From: Myxococcales bacterium
GTDB taxonomy: Bacteria; Myxococcota; Kuafuiibacteriia; Kuafuiibacteriales; Kuafuiibacteriaceae
Direction: 5' to 3'
Assembly: GCA_019634385.1 (NCBI GenBank)
Contig: JAHQVK010000221.1
Location: 1 to 38,092, forward strand
DNA length: 38,092 bases
This document shows positions 26,254 to 35,297 of the stretch, piece by piece. The notes under the pieces were generated by a model. The model had not been told where the DNA came from. It made no database searches and saw only the letters and a list, made by a program, of their open reading frames with translations. The position numbers and the translations under genes were made by a program. How positions within the stretch are numbered: the first letter of the stretch is position 1; the number at the start of each line of letters is the position of its first letter.

Positions 26254-26420
26254 GATCCCGGCATCCCCCCTAGCGCTTCTATTGTCCAGAGCGATTGGTA
26301 TTCCCCTAGCTCTAATCCCAGAGTATGCGGGGCCGTTTAGGAACAAACCAACCATACGCATGAACCCTTTACATTCGCGCTCGAGGACGCTAGGTGACCG
26401 GAACCGGCTAATTACAGGGA

Positions 26421-26502
26421 GCGAGGGTGGCGGAAATGGTAGACGCGCTGGGTTTAGGTTCCAGTGGGGTAACCCGTGGGGGTTCAAGTCCCCCCTCTCG
26501 CA
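26421..26502 (+). tRNA. tRNA-Leu (anticodon UAG)
   Basis: The acceptor stem GCGAGGG pairs with CTCTCGC (one G-U). The D arm contains TGGTAGACGCG. The anticodon stem CTGGG/TCCAG encloses the loop TTTAGGT with the UAG anticodon (26455-26457). There is a long variable arm (TGGGGTAACCCG), then the T arm GGGGG TTCAAGT CCCCC. The discriminator is A, and CCA is not encoded. The long variable arm and anticodon identify leucine; it reads CUA and related codons. It lies 54 bp upstream of tig. Confidence 0.97.
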
Positions 26503-26556
26503 TTCATCTTTGCCAGCACATTCAGCTGAGCCAGCCTAATTTATTAGGGCTTGAAT

Positions 26557-27903
26557 ATGAGCACAATCGAGGTTGAACAGCTCTCGGATGTAGAGCGAAA
26601 AATTACGGTGCAGATTCCCTGGGAGAAGGTCCAGGAAGAGCTCGATGCGGCCTACTCCGGTCTGCAACGTCGTGCCCGTGTAAAAGGTTTTCGTCCGGGC
26701 AAAGTGCCTAGGAAAGTCTTGGAACAGTTCTATAAGCAGACGGTTGAGGGTGAGGTACTGGGTCGACTGATCGATGATGGTTATCGATCAGCGGTTGATC
26801 AGCATGAGCTGTTTCCGATCGACCAGCCAAACTTAGAGGCTTTTCCAAAGGTAAATAAAGGCCAGCCCATCGAGTTCATTGCTCGGGTAGAAGTCAAGCC
26901 GGAGATCAGCCCCCAAAAGGTTGATGGTCTGTCAGTAACGCGAAAAATTCGCGCTATTGAGGATGTAGAGATTGAAGCTGAGCTCGAGAGCCTCAGAGAA
27001 AAAGCCTCGATAGTCGAGGCTATCACCGATCGGACACACGCAGAGCCTGAAGATCTTGCGATTGTCGACTTTTTTGGCTTCGTCAACAACGAATCTTTTA
27101 AAGGTGGCAAGGGTATTAATTATACCATCGAACTAGGGTCTAAGAAGATGATTCCCGGATTTGAGGAGCAAATTGTCGGGATGCAAATCGGCGAGGAGAA
27201 AACTTTTCGACTCCGCTTTCCTGACGGTGAAGGGCCAGACGAGGCTCAGGGAAAAGATGTTGACTGGAAGGTTGAGCTCAAAGAACTCAAAAAGAAGACC
27301 CTGCCGGAACTTGATGATGAGTTTGCCAAAGATCTCGGTGAGTTCGACACTTTGGATGAGCTAAAGAAAAGTATCAGTGACAATCTAGCTACCCGAGAAG
27401 ATGCTCGTGGACAACGCGCACTACGGAACGCAGCAATGGAAGCATTGGTGGAAGCTAATCCCTTTAGCGTTCCAGACCGCATGGTCGATCGACAGATCGA
27501 AGCCATGCTCAATGACACCCTACGCTATATCTCCGACAAAACTGACCCGCGAGTAACTGAGGCGGTTGAAAAACTGAAGGTAGACGCTCGTCCCTCCGCG
27601 GCGAAGCAAGTGGCGGCCACACTACTTCTGGAGGGGGTGGCCCGCGCAGAGAAGCTAGAAGTTAGCGAAGAAGAAGTTGAGGGCAGAATACAAGAACTTG
27701 CCCGAGAACACCGGATGCCCGTACCTCAGGTCCGAAAGCAGTTGGCTGAAAATAATCAGCTGGATAGCATCCAATACAACCTGCTGCAGGATAAGGCTCT
27801 TGATCTTGTCATCTCCAAAGCCAATGTGACTGAAGTTACAGTAACAAAAGAAGAACTAGATGATGCAGAGAGTGCACCGCCGGACTCGGAGGACTCCGAC
27901 TAA
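26557..27903 (+). CDS. tig: Trigger factor (ribosome-bound chaperone)
   Basis: The 448-aa peptidyl-prolyl isomerase and chaperone docks at ribosomal protein L23. The ribosome-binding signature GFRPGKVPRK starts at Gly44 (matching F44-R45-K46 of E. coli). The FKBP domain spans about residues 150-245 (DLAIVDFFGFVNNESFKGG, MIPGFEEQIVGMQIGEEK). The helical C-terminal arms follow, ending in an acidic tail. ATG 26557 was preferred over the in-frame TTG 26551; AGGG lies about 9 nt upstream. The tig-clpP-clpX order is the conserved proteostasis locus. Confidence 0.97.
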   Translation: MSTIEVEQLSDVERKITVQIPWEKVQEELDAAYSGLQRRARVKGFRPGKVPRKVLEQFYKQTVEGEVLGRLIDDGYRSAVDQHELFPIDQPNLEAFPKVNKGQPIEFIARVEVKPEISPQKVDGLSVTRKIRAIEDVEIEAELESLREKASIVEAITDRTHAEPEDLAIVDFFGFVNNESFKGGKGINYTIELGSKKMIPGFEEQIVGMQIGEEKTFRLRFPDGEGPDEAQGKDVDWKVELKELKKKTLPELDDEFAKDLGEFDTLDELKKSISDNLATREDARGQRALRNAAMEALVEANPFSVPDRMVDRQIEAMLNDTLRYISDKTDPRVTEAVEKLKVDARPSAAKQVAATLLLEGVARAEKLEVSEEEVEGRIQELAREHRMPVPQVRKQLAENNQLDSIQYNLLQDKALDLVISKANVTEVTVTKEELDDAESAPPDSEDSD

Positions 27904-28039
27904 ACCACCAATCAAGTAGATATCAGTTAGGATGACATAAGCTCTTGTCTCAGGCTCAGCTAACTCCATTGCAGAGTAAAGCTAGACGAGGGGAAAAATA
28001 GCAGTCACCATCCATGAGCCTGGGGTTACTTCTCGGGTG

Positions 28040-28070
28040 CACTGTCAGACTAGTGAATACTAGTACAGTG
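28040..28070 (+). promoter_or_regulatory. Hairpin upstream of clpP
   Basis: CACTGT(CAG)ACTAGT-GAAT-ACTAGTACAGTG forms two 6-bp stems stacked across a 3-nt bulge, with a GAAT loop. No U-run follows, so it is not a standard terminator. It lies between tig and clpP, about 95 bp before the clpP start, and could be an operator (ACTAGT is also self-complementary) or an RNA processing site. Nothing else recognisable is seen in 27904-28164. Confidence 0.3.
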
Positions 28071-28164
28071 GTTATCCGCCAAGCTTGTAGGGTAGCAAGC
28101 CCAGGTCTAAAGCATGAGAAAGGTACATAACTGCACCGAACTCATGATTCGGAGAGAATACACA

Positions 28165-28773
28165 GTGAGCTACTTTGTCCCTTATGTTCTCGAGCAAACT
28201 CACCGGGGTGAACGTCAGTACGATATTTGGTCACGCCTAATGAAGGACCGAATCGTATTTATCGGGACGGAGATAACTGACGATTTTGCGAATGTGGTCG
28301 TAGCACAGCTACTGTTCTTGGAATCCGAGGATCCGGACAAGGATGTCAACTTATACATCAATAGCCCCGGCGGCTCGATCACTGCGGGACTGGCTATATA
28401 TGATACTATGCAGTACGTTCGGTGCCCAATTACGACGATCTGCATCGGCCAAGCCGCTTCCATGAGTGCTGTGCTACTCGCCGCCGGAGCTAAGGGCCGT
28501 CGCAAGGCCCTACCTAACTCCCGCATTATGATCCATCAGCCTATGGGAGGCGCTCGCGGACAGGCATCAGACATTGAGATCCAGGCCCGAGAGATTCTCC
28601 GAATGAAGGAAGTGCTGTATTCCACACTGAGTGAGCATACGGGAAAAACGGTGGAAGAAATTGAACGAGACTCCGACCGTGATAAATTTATGTCCTCTGA
28701 GGAAGCAAGGGCTTATGGACTCATAGATGATGTGGTGTTTAACAAGAAGGCTTCCACTGACGGAAATGCCTAG
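28165..28773 (+). CDS. clpP: ATP-dependent Clp protease, proteolytic subunit
   Basis: The 202-aa serine protease forms the tetradecameric Clp chamber. The catalytic triad is Ser99 ([10 protein letters not shown]), His124 (RIMIHQP) and Asp173 (IERDSDRD), with the same spacing as E. coli ClpP. The start used is GTG 28165, preceded by GGAGAG at 8-nt spacing, giving the usual N-terminus [20 protein letters not shown] 28144 and 28114 would add residues that are not conserved. clpX follows after 67 bp. Confidence 0.97.
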   Translation: MSYFVPYVLEQTHRGERQYDIWSRLMKDRIVFIGTEITDDFANVVVAQLLFLESEDPDKDVNLYINSPGGSITAGLAIYDTMQYVRCPITTICIGQAASMSAVLLAAGAKGRRKALPNSRIMIHQPMGGARGQASDIEIQAREILRMKEVLYSTLSEHTGKTVEEIERDSDRDKFMSSEEARAYGLIDDVVFNKKASTDGNA

Positions 28774-28840
28774 GGTCGCGACTTTTCGGCGACTCCGAGA
28801 TTGAAAGACCGGAAGTTTTCGGGCTCCATGATGGTGTTAC

Positions 28841-30118
28841 ATGGCTGAGCGAGGGAATAGGGAGGACGGTTACGGTGGCAACCTCACCTGCTCCTTCTGT
28901 GGGAAATCGCAGAAGGAGGTAAAAAAGCTCATCGCTGGTCCGTCTGTCTACATATGCGACGAATGCATTAGCCTCTGCAACGACATCATCGCTGAGGAAC
29001 AGGATAAGGACGGACCTCCGGATGGCGGGTTTAGGGTACCGAAACCATCCGAAATAAAGGTAGTTCTTGATGACTACGTCATCGGGCAAGAGCGAGCAAA
29101 AAAAGCTCTCGCTGTTGCCGTTCACAATCACTACAAACGGGTCCAATCCAATCTGGACGATCCCAACGAAACTGATGATGTTGAACTTCAGAAGTCCAAC
29201 ATCCTTCTCATAGGGCCATCGGGATCCGGAAAAACACTGTTAGCGCAGACGCTAGCTCGCATTTTAAACGTACCTTTCACCATCGCTGACGCCACGACTC
29301 TGACAGAGGCGGGTTATGTGGGTGAAGATGTGGAGAACATCCTCGTCAATCTCCTACAATCAGCTGATAATGATATCGAGCGTGCCAGCCGGGGTATTGT
29401 TTACATCGACGAAATAGATAAGCTCGCTCGCAAGAGTGAGTCGCCGTCGATAACCCGCGATGTCTCAGGAGAGGGTGTTCAACAAGCTCTGCTGAAGATT
29501 ATCGAAGGTACGATGGCCAATCTTCCCCCCAAAGGTGGTCGCAAACACCCCCAGCAAGACTTCGTGCAGATGGACACAACCAACATCTTGTTCATTTGTG
29601 GGGGAGCATTTACCGGGCTCGATAGCGTGGTTGAGCAGAGAGTCGGGAAAAAGAGCATGGGTTTCGGCGCCGAGATCCGATCAAAAAAAGATCGGGCCAT
29701 AGGAGATCTTCTGGGCGAAGTTCAACCCGGCGACCTACTCAAGTTCGGTATGATTCCAGAGTTCACTGGCCGACTACCGGTGATTACCTCGCTCAACGAG
29801 CTTGACGAAGAAACACTCACCCAGATTCTCGTCAAACCAAAGAATGCGCTACTAAAACAGTACCAGCGCCTTCTTGAACTTGACGGCGTGAAATTGTCTT
29901 TCACCGACGAAGCCATCCAGTCGGTAGCTCACCAAGCTATGAGCAAAGGCACTGGCGCACGAGGTCTGCGGGCCATAGTTGAAAGAAGTATGCTCCGGGT
30001 AATGTACGAAGTACCTGCTCGAAAAGATGTTCTTGAGGTTGTCATCACTCGCGAAGCCGTTGAAGGGCAAGAAGCTCCCAAGGTGATTGCGGGATCTGTC
30101 GAACGAACTGGCACTTGA
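28841..30118 (+). CDS. clpX: ATP-dependent Clp protease ATP-binding subunit ClpX
   Basis: The 425-aa AAA+ unfoldase has an N-terminal zinc-binding domain ([11 protein letters not shown]...CDECISLC), Walker A GPSGSGKT, the pore loop GYVGEDV, Walker [13 protein letters not shown] and sensor 2 [12 protein letters not shown]. The ClpP-docking loop reads MGFG where many ClpX proteins have IGF or LGF, a conservative change. It unfolds substrates and feeds them to ClpP, and follows clpP directly. The 30119-30845 interval downstream contains no gene, only repeats B and A. Confidence 0.98.
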   Translation: MAERGNREDGYGGNLTCSFCGKSQKEVKKLIAGPSVYICDECISLCNDIIAEEQDKDGPPDGGFRVPKPSEIKVVLDDYVIGQERAKKALAVAVHNHYKRVQSNLDDPNETDDVELQKSNILLIGPSGSGKTLLAQTLARILNVPFTIADATTLTEAGYVGEDVENILVNLLQSADNDIERASRGIVYIDEIDKLARKSESPSITRDVSGEGVQQALLKIIEGTMANLPPKGGRKHPQQDFVQMDTTNILFICGGAFTGLDSVVEQRVGKKSMGFGAEIRSKKDRAIGDLLGEVQPGDLLKFGMIPEFTGRLPVITSLNELDEETLTQILVKPKNALLKQYQRLLELDGVKLSFTDEAIQSVAHQAMSKGTGARGLRAIVERSMLRVMYEVPARKDVLEVVITREAVEGQEAPKVIAGSVERTGT

Positions 30119-30314
30119 GACCAAACCAACGGAGGCAATCAGCTCGGGTTCCCCACCGTGCTCAAAGGCATACCTGCAGCTAATGCACCCTCTTTTAGTG
30201 CATACCCAACCGCAGACGGTACCCGTCCAAGCTACCTGTTCGGAAAATACGTTCACAGTAGCCCGAGTCCGGATTCTGAAGTCTTTATAGAATGGGTTGG
30301 TACCCATAGTCCTT

Positions 30315-30498
30315 GGGCGTGTCTTTAACCTCCAGACCGCGTTATGACTTGTTTCCCCCATTTGTGAGGCGTCGGTGGCATTGCCCCCCGTTTCGGGCCC
30401 CTCGGTCCGGTACGTCCAGTACCCTCCCTCCGGGGCCAACCCCTCACACCCACGGGATAACGGCGTCATCTCCGCAGGCGGAGGTTAAAGACACGCCC
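30315..30498. repeat. Repeat B, copy 3
   Basis: This 184-bp copy has inverted termini GGGCGTGTCTTTAACCTCC and GGAGGTTAAAGACACGCCC, the best preserved of the three. Internal blocks match copy 2. The right side abuts TA (30499-30500), which is also the left TA of repeat A copy 3. The left side has TT instead of TA. Confidence 0.93.
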
Positions 30499-30500
30499 TA

Positions 30501-30672
30501 GCAGGCCATCGGAAAAGTGGGATGGGTGATCCGCGAAGGTTCTTTTCCGTGGAACGCTCCGGATGAGAGGGCGCATACCGGGCGTATGCAACCGATGAAA
30601 GGCGAAGCCGGTCCAGACGTTCCACGGAAAAAGGACCCGCGAAGCGCCTAACTCATTTTTCCGATGGCCTGC
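30501..30672. repeat. Repeat A, copy 3 (complete, inverted relative to the others)
   Basis: This 172-bp palindromic element starts GCAGGCCATCGGAAAAGT and ends with its inverse. The inner arms are TTTTCCGTGGAACG/CGTTCCACGGAAAA, and the tip hairpin is GCATACCGGGCGTATGC. TA lies on both sides (30499-30500 and 30673-30674). It stands directly against repeat B copy 3. The remaining bases to 30845 hold nothing recognisable. Confidence 0.93.
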
Positions 30673-30845
30673 TAGTGTTCTCCCGAATGGAATACCTACC
30701 GATCGGCATGCGACCAAAAAGGCTTCGTTGTCGCCTATATCCTTATATAGCTAGGTCAATAGCTGCGGGGGCAAACGATCTACAAGGCAATATGGACGAG
30801 CATCTATATCCGGCACCTATGTAATTGGTTACCGTTGTTATAATC

Positions 30846-32222
30846 ATGCGGTCGCTTATAGCTCTGAGTGTTTTAACCTACATGTCGGTTGAAGGCTCAG
30901 CATGGGCCAATGTACTAGTATCTCCCCCTTCATCCCAGCCGGAACTCCGCAGAGTGGACGCTGTTGTATTGAGATCGCCGGAATCAGGTTTTCAACTCCT
31001 CCAGCGGCTCACGCTGACAAATACCGAGCATAGCCAAATTGTATGGCTGAGCGTCCTACCTTCTTTGCCCGACGTAAAGATAGGTCCGTCAGTCTTCGCT
31101 GAGCTGGCTCGCACCGTTGACCACCCCCAGAGTTACTCGGAGCAGCTCCGTCGAAACCCATTTGGTCCTTCTGTACTAACGATAGTATCACGCCAAATAA
31201 ACCCAGAGCTCTCTTCCCGACCCCTGATTGCCGCCACTGAGCGACAACTACAAATTCATGACTTGCGGTTTTTTCCCCCTACCGAGCCCGTTATACAAAA
31301 ACACAATACCCAACTACCGGAGGAGCTAAACCTATATCTAGGGCAACATAGCATCGAGCTTTCACCAGATGTGACTCAGCAAATTATCAGTAATGTCCGG
31401 AACGGGGGGGTCGTTCTCGTGGCTGTACTACATGATCCTGAGCCTGGCCCACAGCCCGCCCAAGTCGGCCCTCTTCACCTGAGCTTCGGAAGCGGTCACC
31501 CGACCATCCCACTACTGCTGCCCGCTAGTCATTCCCTCGAATTGGTTGTGAGTGCACTTGGCTCCACACCTTTAGCACCCCTCGAGTTGCCAGCTAACAC
31601 AAGCGACATCGATGGCAAAAACCCAGTTGCGCAATCGGACAGCCGAAGTAACGTGCTGTTTCTCGGTCGACTAGGTTTGTTTCCCTCCCTTCAAGCCCAT
31701 TTGTTTGAGGCATTCGGTGACCACATACGGTCCGAAACCATTCTTACCCACATGTCGATCACCACCACGGATCTCAAGCTGCCTGCCCTTCATCTGGTCT
31801 CCGCTGACGAAAACCCCCAGGCACCACTAGGCCGAGCCCAAATGCCCAATCCACCGGGTAATCCTACCGACCTGCTCCTCTGTATTTTACTTGGCTTAAC
31901 CCCGCTCGGTTTTACTCCCGAGATTTGGCTTCTGTGGTTCATTGGCAAACAAGTTCGCGGGACCCATCGAGGCGCCGGTTGGGGTGAAGTTCGTCTCGCG
32001 CGTCAATTGGCTAGTGTTTGGTGCCTAGTAGTTGCTGCGTATTGGCTCTATACACTCGTGGACATCGCGCGCGTAGCTTCGCTCGGCCCACTACTAATTG
32101 GCACCGTTCTTATCGCGGTTCCAGGCGGACGTCATGAACCGATGCCCGTACGGATTCCGTTCAAAAAGGAACAAGCAGCCGACGAGAGCCCAACAAAAGA
32201 CCACAATCCTGCTCGTGCGTAA
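30846..32222 (+). CDS. Exported, C-terminally membrane-anchored protein of unknown function
   Basis: The 458-aa protein has a signal peptide (MRSLIALSVLTYMSVEGSA, cleavage near WAN). A mostly beta-type extracytoplasmic region of about 310 residues follows, then two hydrophobic stretches near the C-terminus (LLLCILLGLTPLGF and WCLVVAAYWLYTLVDIA...LLIGTVLIAV), and a charged cytoplasmic tail. I recognise no family. Phrases such as VDAVVLRSPESGFQLLQRLTLTN and QIINPEL-like segments give no enzyme motif, and there is no Cys in the ectodomain. ATG 30846 was chosen over the in-frame TTG 30825. It ends 26 bp from the convergent zinc-ribbon gene. Confidence 0.7.
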   Translation: MRSLIALSVLTYMSVEGSAWANVLVSPPSSQPELRRVDAVVLRSPESGFQLLQRLTLTNTEHSQIVWLSVLPSLPDVKIGPSVFAELARTVDHPQSYSEQLRRNPFGPSVLTIVSRQINPELSSRPLIAATERQLQIHDLRFFPPTEPVIQKHNTQLPEELNLYLGQHSIELSPDVTQQIISNVRNGGVVLVAVLHDPEPGPQPAQVGPLHLSFGSGHPTIPLLLPASHSLELVVSALGSTPLAPLELPANTSDIDGKNPVAQSDSRSNVLFLGRLGLFPSLQAHLFEAFGDHIRSETILTHMSITTTDLKLPALHLVSADENPQAPLGRAQMPNPPGNPTDLLLCILLGLTPLGFTPEIWLLWFIGKQVRGTHRGAGWGEVRLARQLASVWCLVVAAYWLYTLVDIARVASLGPLLIGTVLIAVPGGRHEPMPVRIPFKKEQAADESPTKDHNPARA

Positions 32223-32247
32223 CCTATCAACCCATCAAGCTACCTGA

Positions 32248-32679
32248 TCATGCGCGACTATGAACCAGAAGACGGGGACCATCTCGGAAGATCACCTCTG
32301 CCTTATTGTCCGTTTTCAGGGAAAACACGATACCGGTGCCAAACTTCGGATGCTCAACAACCTGATGCATATCGAGGGGAGCACGTATTGAATATTGTTG
32401 GGCTTGGTTAAGATCCACGACTTTGGCCAACGATTCAAAATCAACCGTTGAGGCTGCAGCCGCTTCTTCTCTCTTCTTTCTTGCACTTTTTCTTTTGGCG
32501 GCAGTTGCCTCACTCGCAGAATCTGGTGACCGATACGTGTGCGTCTTGGTACAGGTGTTGCACTTAACTTTGACGATCTTATCGCCATCCATGGCTACCA
32601 CAGTGTGTGCGAGAACCAGCCCCGGACCACACGAAGGCAGACACTTTGAATCGATATCGTCTCCTACTTTAATGCTCAT
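32248..32679 (-). CDS. Small zinc-ribbon protein with UvrD/CarD-like Tudor tail
   Basis: The 143-aa protein has an N-terminal half with C-x3-C (CLPSC) and KCNTCTKTHTYR, a likely treble-clef or zinc ribbon. A basic helix follows (AAKRKSARKKREEAAA). The C-terminal segment VVEHPKFGTGIVFSLKTDNK, continuing AEVIFRDGPRLLVH, resembles the Tudor-like domain at the end of UvrD/PcrA helicases and in CarD, which contacts RNA polymerase. A role in transcription or repair is inference; I know no characterised homologue. It is divergent from rpsN, 153 bp away. Confidence 0.65.
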   Translation of the reverse strand: MSIKVGDDIDSKCLPSCGPGLVLAHTVVAMDGDKIVKVKCNTCTKTHTYRSPDSASEATAAKRKSARKKREEAAAASTVDFESLAKVVDLNQAQQYSIRAPLDMHQVVEHPKFGTGIVFSLKTDNKAEVIFRDGPRLLVHSRA

Positions 32680-32832
32680 CGGAATCGTAAACGCGCGTGG
32701 CGCTAGTATTCCTGCTATAACTGATGCGAGCCGGTTGGCAACTAACGGTGTGCGTCACCATCGTGTTTCAAGCGAATTACACTTGCCAATTCATAAACTC
32801 ATTGGCAGCTTCCCCGCTCCAAAGAACAGCGT

Positions 32833-33138
32833 ATGGCGAAGAAATCAAAGATCGAGCACAACCTGCGCCGCAAATCCATGGTAGACCGGTATGCCGACCG
32901 TCGAACCAAGCTGAAGGCGGTTATCAGCGATCCGAATACGCCCGATGAGGAGCGGTTCGAGGCCGTTCGGGCGCTAGACCGGTTGCCACGAAATTCGAGC
33001 CGTACCCGCGTTCGCAACCGGTGTCGCGTAACAGGCCGACCACGGGCATTTTATCGTAAGTTTGAGATCTCCCGTGTGGCGATGCGGGATCTCGGATTGT
33101 CAGGTCAAATAGCAGGTCTTAAGAAGGCATCTTGGTAA
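32833..33138 (+). CDS. rpsN: 30S ribosomal protein S14 (zinc-free type)
   Basis: The 101-aa S14 has the family core RTRVRNRCRVTGRPRAFYRKF, continuing EISRVAMRDLGLSGQIAGLKKASW, and the long N-terminal form. It lacks the CxxC...CxxC zinc ligands of the short type (only one Cys is seen). It stands alone, not in the spc ribosomal operon. In other bacteria a stand-alone zinc-free S14 can be a Zur-controlled back-up for a zinc-containing copy; no clear Zur site was found in the 153-bp upstream region. Confidence 0.96.
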   Translation: MAKKSKIEHNLRRKSMVDRYADRRTKLKAVISDPNTPDEERFEAVRALDRLPRNSSRTRVRNRCRVTGRPRAFYRKFEISRVAMRDLGLSGQIAGLKKASW

Positions 33139-33219
33139 AGAGACGAACAGTGCCCGTACCTTATCCCGAACACTCCGCATTCGAGATTGAGGACGCTGAG
33201 AAAGTATCAGGGCAACTAT

Positions 33220-33486
33220 TTATTCGTCGTCGGCCTCGATAACTTGGGCTACGGAAAGCGATCCTTTCTCGTCATCTGATAATATAGTTTTAATTACAGC
33301 CAGAGAACGGCGCTCATCCTCCTCGCGTACCCATACTTCGATGTAACCCTGATCGAGTGGAATTCCCCCTACCAGCTGCGATGCAAGCTCGTTACGTATC
33401 TCCGCGTAGATACCTCCCCCTTCAAGGGCTGACTTCACAATATAGGCCATCACGGCCACTCTCCCGGAGTAAACTCGTACCATGCG
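33220..33486 (-). CDS. DUF2007-like small protein
   Basis: The 88-aa protein MVRVYSGRVAVMAYIVKSAL has the DUF2007 pattern: a start strand, a helix that spans the sequence, then GGIYAEIRNELASQLVGGIP and YIEVWVREEDERRSLAVI. The family is a small alpha/beta domain of unknown function, sometimes called putative signal transducing. ATG 33486 was chosen; upstream codons of the frame overlap epmA. It is divergent from epmA, 52 bp apart. Confidence 0.75.
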   Translation of the reverse strand, partial: RMVRVYSGRVAVMAYIVKSALEGGGIYAEIRNELASQLVGGIPLDQGYIEVWVREEDERRSLAVIKTILSDDEKGSLSVAQVIEADDE

Positions 33487-33538
33487 ACAAGCCTTCATAC
33501 CTTGACGAAAGCGTACCATTTCGCCACGCGCAAGACTG

Positions 33539-34516
33539 ATGACCAAGCCCAGTCGGACATACATTCCTCCTAAAACCGTGCTCAGGGCCCGTAAGGTAAT
33601 GAACGATACCGTCCGTACATTTTTTGATCAGCGAGGCTTTCTTGAGGTTGAAACCCCAATAGCGGTCACCTCGCCCGGCCTGGAACCTCACCTCGAGATC
33701 TTTTCAACCGTAGCACACAGCCCTGATGGAGCGACTGAGCAGCTGTTTCTCCACACCTCACCTGAGTACGCGATGAAGCGAATGTTGTCGCGGCAACTGG
33801 GCAATATCTATCAGATCGCGCGAGTGTTTCGGAATGGGGAGCGCTCTGCCACCCACGCACCCGAGTTCACCATGGTCGAATGGTATCGGCAGCCTGGTGA
33901 ACTGAAAGAAATCGCGGACGATGCTGCAACACTTATCTCTCAGGTTGCGGTCGCTTTAGGTGGTTGGCAGCCGAGTCATATCCATTCCCTCTCCGTCTCT
34001 GAAGCCTATCTTGCAGCTGGACTCGGAGATCCTCTTGCGCACATAGGAGACCTTGAGGGTCTTCGTAATGCCTTAGATATCCCTCCCATTGATGGTGACG
34101 ACTGGGAAGCAGTGTTTTTCCGAGCGTTTATCACCCGTGTTGAGCCTAGCTTTAGTCCCGATGCCGTAACAATTCTTAGTGGTTATCCAGCATCTATGGC
34201 TGCTCTTGCCAAAATTGACCCCAACAACCCGAGGCAAGCCCGACGATTTGAAGTTTTTGTCGGATCACTAGAGCTTGCCAACGCTTTTGACGAACTCGTG
34301 GATCCTCAGGAGCAACGCTGTCGGTTCGAAGAGGACTTGCGGATACGAAAGGCTTTGGGACGCTCCTGCCCGCCTTTGGACGAAGATTTGCTCTCCGAGC
34401 TCCCTAAAATCGGTCAGGCAGCAGGCATCGCACTCGGTCTTGATCGTTTGCTCATGAGATGTCTCCAGCTTCCCTGCATTCAAGACGTCATTCCGCTTTC
34501 GCCAAGACCTGGTTGA
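33539..34516 (+). CDS. epmA: EF-P lysine-lysyl ligase EpmA (GenX/PoxA/YjeA)
   Basis: The 325-aa class II aminoacyl-tRNA-synthetase-like enzyme lacks the anticodon-binding domain. It attaches beta-lysine to elongation factor P. The family sequence FFDQRGFLEVETPI, the TSPEYAMKRML segment, motif 2 FRNGERSATHAPEFTMVEWY and motif 3 GIALGLDRLLM are clear. The length equals the E. coli enzyme, excluding LysS. EpmB and efp are not in the window. trmB follows after 34 bp on the same strand. Confidence 0.95.
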   Translation: MTKPSRTYIPPKTVLRARKVMNDTVRTFFDQRGFLEVETPIAVTSPGLEPHLEIFSTVAHSPDGATEQLFLHTSPEYAMKRMLSRQLGNIYQIARVFRNGERSATHAPEFTMVEWYRQPGELKEIADDAATLISQVAVALGGWQPSHIHSLSVSEAYLAAGLGDPLAHIGDLEGLRNALDIPPIDGDDWEAVFFRAFITRVEPSFSPDAVTILSGYPASMAALAKIDPNNPRQARRFEVFVGSLELANAFDELVDPQEQRCRFEEDLRIRKALGRSCPPLDEDLLSELPKIGQAAGIALGLDRLLMRCLQLPCIQDVIPLSPRPG

Positions 34517-34550
34517 CGATCAGTCATGTACCGCGACATGCCTGGACCTC

Positions 34551-35297
34551 GTGGCACGCAGGGTACGAAAACACGCCAACCCCTTTAACGTTGACGTACG
34601 CCTTGAACGCTTAGTCCAAGAACAGCTCTTCGGTAAAAAGGCTGCGCTGGAAGTAGACGTAGGTTGTGGCGCAGGGGACTATATTCTTCAACGAGCTATC
34701 ACTCATCCCGAGTCCAACTTTCTTGGATTCGAAATTCGAAAGCCACTTGTGGAAGCAGCCCTAGCCCGAGCTAGGGCAAAAGGCGTTCGGAACGTCTGGT
34801 ACTTTTACGCCAATATCCATGACAACTACGACTTTTTTCCATTAGGTGAAGTCTCACGTTTCTGTATCCAGTTCCCAGATCCATGTTTCAAAAAAAAACA
34901 CTGGAAACGGAGAATTCTCCATCCACTATTCGTCCGGCAAATGGGCAAGTTACTGCCCATCGGTGGTGAAATCTTCGCGCAGTCCGATGTTCATCCGCTA
35001 GCGGAAGAAATGTACACATTCCTTGACGCTGAGTGCGCCATCAAAAGCATCCTCCCTCCAGATCTTAGAGCTCCCAATCCGTTTCCGGAACGAACAGAGT
35101 GGGAGCGCCACCATGAAACAGAGAACGAGCCGGTATATCGCATGCTATTTCGCAAAATAACCGAACCCAGTGGCGATATACCAAAGATACCATTCCGGGA
35201 CACCAATCCCCTCCGAGCATCTTCTCCAAACTCAGAAATTGATCGGATTCTGGGACCCTATTCCCACCAGAATAACGGCAAAGACCACTTGATTTGA
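34551..35297 (+). CDS. trmB: tRNA (guanine-N7)-methyltransferase TrmB
   Basis: The 248-aa Rossmann-fold methyltransferase places m7G46 in tRNA. It shows the SAM motif EVDVGCGAGDYILQ with the acidic FEIRKP, the signature FPDPCFKKKHWKRR (usually FPDPWPKxRHxKRR, so W and P are replaced), and the C-terminal TEWERHHETENEPVYRMLFR. The start is GTG 34551, because nearby ATGs are out of frame. About 30 residues follow the last conserved segment. The final eight codons and the TGA stop (35295-35297) lie inside repeat C, so the insertion created the present C-terminus. Confidence 0.93.
   Translation: MARRVRKHANPFNVDVRLERLVQEQLFGKKAALEVDVGCGAGDYILQRAITHPESNFLGFEIRKPLVEAALARARAKGVRNVWYFYANIHDNYDFFPLGEVSRFCIQFPDPCFKKKHWKRRILHPLFVRQMGKLLPIGGEIFAQSDVHPLAEEMYTFLDAECAIKSILPPDLRAPNPFPERTEWERHHETENEPVYRMLFRKITEPSGDIPKIPFRDTNPLRASSPNSEIDRILGPYSHQNNGKDHLI

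Noticed and set aside
26254-26487. Extended N-terminus of QueC reaching into the tRNA-Leu gene
   Set aside because: The extra 78 residues are not family-like and run through a clear tRNA; GTG 26253 has a ribosome site and gives the normal length.
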